Shown one piece after another: positions 58,248 through 64,000 of a DNA stretch of 64,000 nt. Position numbers and translations under genes: made by a program. Each line of letters begins with the position of its first letter. The first letter of the stretch is position 1. The stretch covers positions 1 through 64,000 of the forward strand of contig NZ_QRGC01000011.1 in NCBI RefSeq assembly GCF_003448965.1. The letters are read 5' to 3'. The stretch comes from Oceanicella sp. SM1341. Its GTDB lineage: Bacteria; Pseudomonadota; Alphaproteobacteria; Rhodobacterales; Rhodobacteraceae. Under the pieces are notes generated by a model. It ran no database searches. It was not told where the DNA came from and saw only the letters and a list, made by a program, of their open reading frames with translations.

Positions 58248-58260
58248 TTCCCCCGGGGAA
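58248..58260. repeat. Degenerate parS-like palindrome overlapping the parA ribosome site
   Basis: TTCCCC-C-GGGGAA is a shortened form of the same palindrome, one base after copy 1. Its right half GGGGAA continues into GGAGAG, the parA ribosome site, so ParB binding could block parA translation signals or transcription. Confidence 0.45.
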
Positions 58261-58269
58261 GGAGAGCGG

Positions 58270-59586
58270 ATGTACACCCATGAAGACCTGGCCGCGCTGC
58301 AGGCGCAATCGCTGCGGATGCAGACCTGGATCCGCAAGCAGACCTTCTCGCCGGAGATGGAGAAGACGCTGCGGCGCTTCTCCTCCTGGGAGGTGGCGGA
58401 GCTGATCCTGAAGGTGAACCAGTCCACCTTCCGCGGCCGGCTGGCGGCCGACCCCTCGCTGCCCGACGGCGAGGTGGAGGAGGAGGGCCGGCAGCGCTGG
58501 TATTCCCTCGACGAGATCAACGAGCTGCGCCGCCGCATGAAGGTGAACCGCCGCTCGCTGCTGCCCTACCGCCCGGCCGGCAAGCGCGCCATCCGCGCCG
58601 CCATCGCCAACTTCAAGGGCGGGGCCGGCAAGTCGACCGTGGCGCTGCACTTCGCCCATGCCGCAGCACTCGACGGCTACCGCGTGCTGCTGATCGACTT
58701 CGACCCCCAGGCCACCCTCTCCCACGCCATGGGCATGACCGACGTCGACGAGGACCACACCGTCTGGGGCATCATGGCCCGCGACCTGGTGCGCGAGACC
58801 GACCGGATGAACGCGGCCTCGGTGGGGGCCGAGAGCGGCACCGCCCTGCCCCGCCGCCAGCTTCCCGCCTCGATCCGCGACCTCGGCCTCTCGGGCCTGC
58901 GGGCGACCGATTTCATCAAGCCCACTTCCTGGCCCACGATCGACATCATCCCGTCCTGCGCCAACGCGGCCTTCGTGGAGTTCGCCTCCGCGCAGTACCG
59001 GCACCTGAACCCGGACTGGTCGTTCTTCGCCTGCGTGGCGCGCTACCTCGAGGGCATCCCGGACGATGCCTACGACCTCATCCTGTTCGACTGCCCGCCG
59101 GCCATCGGCTACCAGTCGATGAACGCGGTCTTCGCGGCCGACATGCTCTACATCCCCTCCGGCCCCGGCTACTGGGAATACGATTCCACCACCAGTTTCA
59201 TCGGCCAGCTCGCCGAGGCGCTGGAGGACCTCGCCGCCGGGTTCGAGACCTTCCCCGCGGGGAAGGTGGCGCTGCCCAAGGCCTTTCTCGAGCTGCGCTT
59301 CCTGCTCACCCGCTACGAGCCCGGCAACGAGCTGCACCGGGCGATGCGCGACGCCTTCCGCAAGGTGTTCGGCGCGCATGTCACCGAGCACCCGATCGAG
59401 CTCACCCGGGCGGTGGAGCAGTCCGGCCGCTTCCTGTGCTCGGTCTACGAGATCGACTACCGGGACATGACCCGCGAGACATGGCGGCGCGCCCGCGCCA
59501 CCTTCGACCAGGCCTATGACGAGTTTCGCGCCTCCTTCTGCTCGGCCTGGGACAAGGTCGATGCCGGCCGGGAGGACGCGGCATGA
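58270..59586 (+). CDS. parA: ParA-type partition ATPase
   Basis: The 438-residue ATPase starts at ATG 58270; the longer open frame before it covers the origin. Residues 1-105 form an extended N-terminal region with a helix-turn-helix (SSWEVAELILKVNQSTFRGR, then RWYSLDEINELRRRM). The deviant Walker A is KGGAGKST (116-123), motif DFDPQATLS follows, and Walker B is LILFDCPP (about 270-277). It drives plasmid segregation with ParB and probably represses its own operon. At residues 328-333 the gene contains the palindrome that encodes FPAGKV. Stop and parB start overlap (ATGA). Confidence 0.94.
   Translation: MYTHEDLAALQAQSLRMQTWIRKQTFSPEMEKTLRRFSSWEVAELILKVNQSTFRGRLAADPSLPDGEVEEEGRQRWYSLDEINELRRRMKVNRRSLLPYRPAGKRAIRAAIANFKGGAGKSTVALHFAHAAALDGYRVLLIDFDPQATLSHAMGMTDVDEDHTVWGIMARDLVRETDRMNAASVGAESGTALPRRQLPASIRDLGLSGLRATDFIKPTSWPTIDIIPSCANAAFVEFASAQYRHLNPDWSFFACVARYLEGIPDDAYDLILFDCPPAIGYQSMNAVFAADMLYIPSGPGYWEYDSTTSFIGQLAEALEDLAAGFETFPAGKVALPKAFLELRFLLTRYEPGNELHRAMRDAFRKVFGAHVTEHPIELTRAVEQSGRFLCSVYEIDYRDMTRETWRRARATFDQAYDEFRASFCSAWDKVDAGREDAA
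59248..59267. repeat. parS-like palindrome, copy 2 (inside parA)
   Basis: ACCTTCCCCGCGGGGAAGGT is a perfect 20-bp palindrome inside parA. In frame it reads (T)FPAGKV, residues 328-333. ParA relatives do not need this peptide, which suggests the DNA sequence is what is selected. Confidence 0.7.
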
Positions 59587-60734
59587 GCCGGAAGCGCAGG
59601 GTATTCCACATCGACCTTCCCGACGAGCCGGAGGAGACCTTCCCCGCGGGGAAGGTCGAGCCCGAGGCTCCGCCGCCGCCCGCGCCGGAGCCCGAGCCCG
59701 AACCGGAAGCGCCCGCCGCCCCGCGCCGCGGCCCGATGGCAAGTGCGGTGCGCGAGACCGCCGAGGCCCTCGCCGAGCGCCGCGGCCAGGAAGCGAAGAT
59801 CCGCGCCGAAAACGATGCGCTCGCCGCCGAGCACGTGCGGCTCAAGCGCGCCGGGCTGATCACCGATCTCGTGCCGCTGGAGGCGATCCGCGTCTCCAAG
59901 TTGATGCGTGACCGCCGCGCCGGTGCGGACCCGGAACTGGAGGAGCTAAAGGAGAGCATCCGCGCCGTCGGCCTGTCGAACCCGATCCGGGTGGAGCAGG
60001 GCGAGGACGGCAGCTTCGAGCTCATCCAGGGCTTCCGCCGCCTCTCCGCCTACAAGGCGCTGCTGGAGGAGACCGGCGACGCGGCCTGGGCGCGCATCCC
60101 CGCCGGCTTCGTGCCGCGCGGTGAGGACCTGCCGGCGCTCTACCGCCGGATGGTCGACGAGAACATGGTGCGCAAGGACATCTCCTTCGCCGAGATGGCC
60201 GAGCTCGCCCGCGTCTATGCCGCCGACCCGCGCAACGGGGTGGAGGATGTCGACGCCGCGGTGCCGGTGCTGTTCCGCTCCGCCTCCTACCAGAAGCGCA
60301 GCTACATCCGCGCCTTCGCCCAGCTGCTCGACCTGCTGGGCGACGCGCTGCACCACCCGGAGGCGATCCCGCGCAGCCTCGGCCTCGCGCTGCGCAAGCG
60401 GATCGAGGAGGTGGAGGGCGTGGTCGGCGCCCTGCGGCGTGAGCTCGGCCGGCTCGGAGACTGCACGGCGGAGGAGGAGCTCGCCGTGCTGCGCCGCTAC
60501 GCCGCCGGCGGTGCCGAGCCGCAGGAGAGCTTCCCCGCGGGGAAGGTGGCCAAGGGCGGCGCCGTGCCGCGCCCGGCGCGCACCACCTTCCGGCTGGAGC
60601 TGCCCGAGGGCGAGGCGCGCTGCACCGCCTCGCGCGGGCGGCTGGAGCTGCGGCTCGACCGCGATTTCTCCGAGGTCGAGCGCCGGCGGCTGGAGGCTGC
60701 CGTCGCCGCCTTCTTCCGCACGCTCGACGCCTGA
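59583..60734 (+). CDS. parB: ParB-type partition protein
   Basis: The 383-residue protein has a Pro/Glu-rich N-terminus with palindrome-encoded FPAGKV at 20-25, then the ParB/Srx-like domain: ELEELKESIRAVGLSNPIRV and the CTP-binding-type box LIQGFRRLSAYKALLEE. The helical DNA-binding domain follows (MVRKDISFAEMAELARVYAA, then FRSASYQKRSYIRAFAQLLD). A second FPAGKV lies at 317-322, before a C-terminal domain likely to dimerise. It binds parS-like sites and stimulates ParA. Gene overlaps parA by 4 bp. Confidence 0.93.
   Translation: MSRKRRVFHIDLPDEPEETFPAGKVEPEAPPPPAPEPEPEPEAPAAPRRGPMASAVRETAEALAERRGQEAKIRAENDALAAEHVRLKRAGLITDLVPLEAIRVSKLMRDRRAGADPELEELKESIRAVGLSNPIRVEQGEDGSFELIQGFRRLSAYKALLEETGDAAWARIPAGFVPRGEDLPALYRRMVDENMVRKDISFAEMAELARVYAADPRNGVEDVDAAVPVLFRSASYQKRSYIRAFAQLLDLLGDALHHPEAIPRSLGLALRKRIEEVEGVVGALRRELGRLGDCTAEEELAVLRRYAAGGAEPQESFPAGKVAKGGAVPRPARTTFRLELPEGEARCTASRGRLELRLDRDFSEVERRRLEAAVAAFFRTLDA
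59637..59656. repeat. parS-like palindrome, copy 3 (start of parB)
   Basis: The same 20-bp palindrome as copy 2, coding for FPAGKV at ParB residues 20-25, in a disordered stretch where a peptide insertion would be harmless. Confidence 0.7.
60530..60545. repeat. parS-like palindrome, copy 4 (end of parB)
   Basis: The 16-bp core CTTCCCCGCGGGGAAG, coding for FPAGKV at ParB residues 317-322 in a linker before the C-terminal domain. Confidence 0.7.
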
Positions 60735-60746
60735 GTGTGCGCGCAT

Positions 60747-60762
60747 CTTCCCCGCGGGGAAG
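60747..60762. repeat. parS-like palindrome, copy 5 (after parB)
   Basis: The 16-bp core lies 12 bp after the parB stop, with the same GCGCAT left flank as copy 1. It may double as a transcription-terminating hairpin. Confidence 0.7.
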
Positions 60763-60826
60763 GTGCGCCCGCGGGCGATTTCGCGCTGGCGGGGCAGGGC
60801 GTTTTGGCATAGAGATCGGGAAGCCC

Positions 60827-60855
60827 TTGAGTGCCGCGCAAAATGCCCTCATAAT
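60827..60855 (+). promoter_or_regulatory. Promoter candidate for the DUF1612-like gene
   Basis: TTGAGT (60827-60832) and CATAAT (60850-60855) are spaced by 17 bp, about 40 bp before the ATG at 60894. A TATAAT at 60862-60867 is closer but lacks a well-placed -35. Confidence 0.45.
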
Positions 60856-60893
60856 GCGCGTTATAATCCTGCCGATTCTGGGACACCGCCGCT

Positions 60894-61976
60894 ATGCCCA
60901 AGCCCGAAGATCCGTTCCGCTCCCCCTATGATACCGAGCCGGAGGAGCAGGACCTGTGGTTTCTCCCCGCCACGGAGGAGGAAGAGGGCGGGCCGCGGCC
61001 GCGCGGGGCCGCCGCGCTGCCGTGGGAGACGGCGGACCGCCGGCCGCTGCTCGACCCCGAGGACTGGCTGAAGGCGGAGCGCGCGCAGGGCAGGGCGCTC
61101 ACCGCCGCCGCCGTTGCCTTCGCCCGGCTCGACGAGCGGCTGCGCGCCGGGCCCGAGGGGCTGGTGCGCCGGCTCGCGCTCATGGATGTCTCCGACCTGC
61201 TCTGGTCCGAGGGCGTGCGCATCGCGCCCGAGCGGCTGGCGCTCTACGTGAACCTGCGCGCCGGCGCCCCGGCGGAGGGCGACCGGGAGCTCGCCCTCGC
61301 CGGCTGGGCGTTCCGCCGGCTGCTCGGCGGGCCGGGGCCGCTGGAGGGGCTGCACGATTTCCTCGGCCGCAGGCCCGCCCCGGCCGACGGGCTGCTCGAT
61401 TTCAGCCAGCGCCCGGTGGGCCCTGCCTTCGACGGGCTGGCGGAGGACTGGCGCGCGGTGCTGGAGCGCGGCGAGGCGCTGCACCCGATCAGCCGCGCCG
61501 GCTGCGCCTTCGCCGCCTGGCGCAGCTTCGGGCTGTCCGGCGCGGGCGCGGTGCTGGAGCCCGCGGTGGTGGCGGCGCGGCTCGGCGGCGGCGAGGGCCG
61601 GGCCCTCACCTTCCTGCCGCTCGCCATCGGTGAGCGCAACGCGCTGCGTGCCGGCGGCGGCAGCCCGGAGGAGCGGCTCGCCGGCTGGTATCGCGGCATC
61701 GAGACCGCCTGCCTGCGCGGCTACATGGAGCTCGACCGGCTCACCGAGTGGCAGCGCCGCGCCTCCGAAACCCTCTCCGACCTCTCCGGCCGCACGCCGC
61801 CGGCGCTGGTGGCGGCCCTGCTCGCCGCCCCGGTGCTTTCGGCCGAGATGGCGGCGGCCACGGTGGGGGTGTCCTTCTCCGCCGCGGCGCGCAACCTCGC
61901 GCTCTTCGAGGAGCGCGGGCTGGTGCGCGAGGTGACCGGGCAGGAGCGCTTCCGCTTCTGGACCGTGCGGGCCTGA
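60894..61976 (+). CDS. DUF1612/helix-turn-helix domain protein next to parAB
   Basis: The 360-residue protein begins MPKPEDPFRSPYDTEPEEQD. The N-terminal acidic part (EEQDLWFLPATEEEEGG) is followed by an alpha-helical region (AVAFARLDERLRAGPEG, RLALMDVSDLLWSEGVRIAP) and a C-terminal winged helix (LSAEMAAATVGVSFSAAARN with FEERGLVREVTGQERFRFW). This matches DUF1612/HTH proteins (RHE_PE00001-like) of alphaproteobacterial plasmids, as far as I can recall. Its job is unknown; a DNA-binding accessory of the replicon is plausible. It has its own promoter region after parB. Confidence 0.7.
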   Translation: MPKPEDPFRSPYDTEPEEQDLWFLPATEEEEGGPRPRGAAALPWETADRRPLLDPEDWLKAERAQGRALTAAAVAFARLDERLRAGPEGLVRRLALMDVSDLLWSEGVRIAPERLALYVNLRAGAPAEGDRELALAGWAFRRLLGGPGPLEGLHDFLGRRPAPADGLLDFSQRPVGPAFDGLAEDWRAVLERGEALHPISRAGCAFAAWRSFGLSGAGAVLEPAVVAARLGGGEGRALTFLPLAIGERNALRAGGGSPEERLAGWYRGIETACLRGYMELDRLTEWQRRASETLSDLSGRTPPALVAALLAAPVLSAEMAAATVGVSFSAAARNLALFEERGLVREVTGQERFRFWTVRA

Positions 61977-62406
61977 GGCGGCCGCGCCTGCGCGGTCGCA
62001 CCGCCAGCGCCCCGGGAACCGCGGTCTCCCGGGGGGGGGCACGCCGACCCCTTGTGCCCGGGCTGAGGGGCTTCGACGCCGGGTGCGAGCGCGCATGCCG
62101 GGCAGGGCCGTCATCGCGGGGGCGCTGATCGGCAGCACGGGCACCTGCCTGCGCCGGTACGGGCCGATGTTCCGCTCACGGCACCGGGCCGGTGCGGCGG
62201 CGGACGAGCGCTCCGGTGCCTCTGCCGCCGGCGCCCTCGCCACGGTGCGCGGGCGTCGTGCCGGGGCGCGGGCGGCGCCGGGGCGGGTGCGGCCAGATGT
62301 CCTTCGGAAAACTGTTCAAACCACGGCCAGGGGGTGTAGTTTCGTACCCGACCACCCGAGTCGCGGGACCGGATCTCCGGCCCGGCCGGGGAAGGGCAGC
62401 AGTGCA
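61977..62406. other. Intergenic region, 430 bp, upstream of the chaperone genes
   Basis: Very G+C-rich, with a run of nine G near 62030. No family-like protein was found in frames crossing it. The promoter of the cbpA operon should be here; I could not assign a heat-shock type promoter. The stretch 62295-62345 is slightly A+T-richer. Confidence 0.4.
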
Positions 62407-63327
62407 ATGGCCAGGACCGAGACGACAGATCCCTACAAGCTCCTCGGCGTGGCGCGTGGCGCCTCGCAGGAGGAGATCCGCAAGGCCTACCGCCGCAAGG
62501 TGAAGGAAAATCACCCGGACCTGCACCCGGGCGATGCCGACGCCGCCGAGCGGTTCAAGGCCATCTCCGCCGCCAACGACATCCTCTCCGACCCCGAGAA
62601 GCGCGTGCGCTTCGACCGTGGCGAGCTCGACGCCGAGGGCCACGAGACCGGCCGCTCGGGCTTCTGGCGCGACCACGCGGAAGGGGCGGACGCCGGGGCC
62701 TACCGCTCCTCCGCCGGGTTCGACGATTTCGCCGATGCTTCCGAGTTCTTCGCCGACATGTTCGGCCGGCGCGCCGGTGCGCGGGGAGGCAGCGGCATGA
62801 AGATGCGCGGCGCGGACATGCATTACCGCGTGGAGGTGGATTTCCGCACCGCCGCGCGCGGCGGCAAGGTGCGGCTCTCCAATGCCGAGGGCGCGGGCTT
62901 CGACCTCTCCGTGCCGGAGGGCTGCGAGGAGGGGCAGGTGATCCGCCTCGCCGGGCTCGGCCGGCCGGGCGCGGGCGGCGGCCCCTCGGGCGACGCGCTG
63001 GTGGAGATCGCCATCCGCCCCGACCCGCTGTTCCGCCGCGAGGGCCGCGACATCCTCATCGAGGTGCCGGTGTCGATCGACGAGGTGGTGACCGGCGCGC
63101 GCATCGACGTACCCACGCTCGACGGCACGGTGAAGCTCACCATCCCGCGGGGCGCGGGCGCCAAGGTGCTGCGCCTGCGCGGCAAGGGCATCCGCCCGGG
63201 CGGCGACCAGCTCGTGCGCCTGCGCATCGCCGCGCCGGAGGCGGTGGATGACGAACTCGTCGAGGCGCTGGAGGCCTGGCGCAAGCGCGCCCGCCCCGAT
63301 CCGCGCCGCAACTGGGGAGGCGCGTGA
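62407..63327 (+). CDS. cbpA: CbpA-like DnaJ co-chaperone
   Basis: The 306-residue protein has an N-terminal J domain (DPYKLLGVARGASQEEIRKA, HPD in KENHPDLHPGD), a Gly-rich linker (RRAGARGGSG) and the two C-terminal substrate-binding beta domains (GKVRLSNAEGAGFDLSVPEG, RGKGIRPGGDQLVRL). The zinc finger of DnaJ is absent, as in CbpA. It would stimulate DnaK ATPase. ATG 62407 was chosen over a long upstream extension of low-complexity residues. Stop overlaps the next start (TGATG). Confidence 0.92.
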   Translation: MARTETTDPYKLLGVARGASQEEIRKAYRRKVKENHPDLHPGDADAAERFKAISAANDILSDPEKRVRFDRGELDAEGHETGRSGFWRDHAEGADAGAYRSSAGFDDFADASEFFADMFGRRAGARGGSGMKMRGADMHYRVEVDFRTAARGGKVRLSNAEGAGFDLSVPEGCEEGQVIRLAGLGRPGAGGGPSGDALVEIAIRPDPLFRREGRDILIEVPVSIDEVVTGARIDVPTLDGTVKLTIPRGAGAKVLRLRGKGIRPGGDQLVRLRIAAPEAVDDELVEALEAWRKRARPDPRRNWGGA

Positions 63328-63665
63328 TGCCCACGATCACCCGTCGCCAGCTCTGCGAGGAGCTGCATGTCGAGACCGCCCGCATCGATGTCTGGATCTC
63401 CGCCGGCTGGATCCGGCCGGTGGTGGCGGAGGGGGAGGGCGCGCCGCGCTTCACCGCCGCCGATGCCGCCCGCGCCGCCTTCCTGCTCAGCCTCGAGCGG
63501 GACATGGCGCTGGACGCGGAGACGATGGGCACCATGCTCTCGCTGGTCGACCAGATCCACGGGCTGCGCGCCGAGCTGATGCGGCTGGGCCGCGCTGTCG
63601 AGGCCCAGCCCGAGCCGGTGCGCCGGCAGATCCTCGAGCGTTATTCCGGGCCGGGCGGGCGCTGA
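63327..63665 (+). CDS. cbpM: CbpM-like chaperone modulator
   Basis: The 112-residue protein starts MPTITRRQLCEELHVETARI, with the MerR/CbpM-type helix-turn-helix (LHVETARIDVWISAGWIRPV) and helical tail (VDQIHGLRAELMRLGRAVEA). CbpM binds the J domain of CbpA and inhibits it. The ATG shares its A with the cbpA TGA, so translation is coupled. A GTG one codon earlier is an alternative start. Confidence 0.85.
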   Translation: MPTITRRQLCEELHVETARIDVWISAGWIRPVVAEGEGAPRFTAADAARAAFLLSLERDMALDAETMGTMLSLVDQIHGLRAELMRLGRAVEAQPEPVRRQILERYSGPGGR

Positions 63666-63744
63666 AGCGGCGCCCCCAGCCCCACCCTGTCGCCGCCGGG
63701 CGCGGCAGGGGCAGGACCGGGCCCGGCAGGAGGGGGAGAAACCC

Positions 63745-64000
63745 ATGAGCTACAAGACCATCCTGAGTGCCTGCGCCGAGGCGGGGCCGGTGTCTGCCGA
63801 ATACGAGCTCGCCGTGGCGCTGGCCGGGCGGTTCGACGCGCACCTGGAGCTGATCGCCTGCGGGCTGGAGCCCGAGCTCACGCTCTACGCCTATGACGGG
63901 GTGGATGCGGGGCTGATCGCGGAGATGAGCGAGAAGGCGAAGGGCCGGGCGCATGCGCTGGCCACCGCCGCGTCGGCCGAGCTCGACAAGACCGGCCTGC
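63745..64000 (+). CDS. Universal stress protein (incomplete at the window edge)
   Basis: The frame starts at ATG 63745 after AGGGGGAG and runs off the right edge, giving 85 residues. MSYKTILSACAEAGPVSAEY, the following VALAGRFDAHLELIACGLEP and the Ala-rich helix match the N-terminal half of a UspA-type fold. The nucleotide-binding G-2X-G-9X-G motif would lie beyond the edge. It is 79 bp after cbpM in the same direction, a stress-related context. Confidence 0.75.
   Translation, partial: MSYKTILSACAEAGPVSAEYELAVALAGRFDAHLELIACGLEPELTLYAYDGVDAGLIAEMSEKAKGRAHALATAASAELDKTGL

Larger units (their letters stand above)
57689..58269. other. Putative replication origin between replicase and parA
   Basis: This 581-bp stretch between divergent genes contains four iteron-like repeats (57903-57984), an A-run (AAGAAAAAAAC at 57880-57890), a palindrome CCCATATGGG (57926-57935) and two parS-like sites near its right end. 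No DnaA box with the TTATCCACA consensus was found. By analogy with other Rhodobacterales replicons it probably contains the origin and the replicase and parA promoters. Confidence 0.6.

Noticed and set aside
60862-60867. A perfect TATAAT before the DUF1612-like gene
   Set aside because: No -35 element lies at a usual distance; the CATAAT eleven bases earlier pairs with TTGAGT at 17 bp.
1-64000. CRISPR arrays, tRNA, rRNA, insertion sequences or prophage genes
   Set aside because: No regularly spaced repeats, cloverleaf sequences, transposase or phage-type proteins were recognised. A specialised search could still find small RNAs.

Overview
The window is about 70% G+C and is packed with short-gapped, often ATGA- or GTGA-coupled operons. 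The gene content points to the order Rhodobacterales (Paracoccaceae/Roseobacter type): TRAP and Aap-type transporters, an MhqO/MhqD pair, a CbpA/CbpM pair, FCD-type GntR regulators and a bacterial aa3-type subunit IV peptide. At 56981-60734 there is a DnaA-like plasmid replicase divergent from a ParA-ParB pair, a replication type known from Rhodobacterales extrachromosomal elements. The window is therefore most likely part of a large plasmid or chromid, not the main chromosome. No tRNA, rRNA, CRISPR array, IS element or phage gene was seen.

Layout. 1-2130: an incomplete, possibly alpha-amylase-like gene and a RES/Xre toxin-antitoxin pair (minus strand). 2667-8793: an RND efflux pair, its TetR repressor and a DMT-family transporter. 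8809-15828 (minus): one coupled operon with a GntR regulator, an AapJQMP-type amino-acid ABC transporter and two PLP enzymes. 16160-19695: a four-gene putative sulfation module at the membrane. 19995-22654: a LysR regulator divergent from a quinone/catechol-type dioxygenase and esterase. 22621-28232: a thiolase, a CHASE4-GGDEF-EAL protein, an isochorismatase-fold hydrolase and an AbrB-type permease. 28356-37828: a TRAP transporter, two GntR regulators and a hexonate/hexuronate operon (dehydrogenase, tagaturonate reductase, altronate dehydratase, KDG kinase). 37885-41444: an orphan aa3 subunit IV peptide, a LysR/TDT pair, a GFA protein and an ArsR/AHSA1 pair with a large operator. 41608-45454 (minus): cyoABCD quinol oxidase. 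46162-52537: a LacI regulator, an MscS channel, a two-protein chemoreceptor and an MFS permease. 52545-56730 (minus): psuKG and a c-di-GMP gene split by an in-frame amber codon. 56981-61976: the replication and partition module. 62407-64000: CbpA-CbpM and the start of a universal stress protein.

How the parts work together. The hexonate operon feeds the altronate branch of the Ashwell pathway to 2-keto-3-deoxy-6-phosphogluconate, probably with uptake by the adjacent TRAP system. The Aap-like operon imports an amino acid and carries two PLP enzymes that may process it. The partition module has the most striking DNA signal: a perfect 16-20 bp palindrome occurs five times in 2.5 kb, plus one degenerate copy. 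Three copies lie inside the parA and parB reading frames and each encodes the peptide FPAGKV. Four iteron-like repeats lie between replicase and parA. The most likely undescribed protein system is the 16160-19695 module, which pairs an arylsulfotransferase-like beta-propeller and a PAPS sulfotransferase with two small membrane proteins, one of them Oxa1/EMC3-like in layout.
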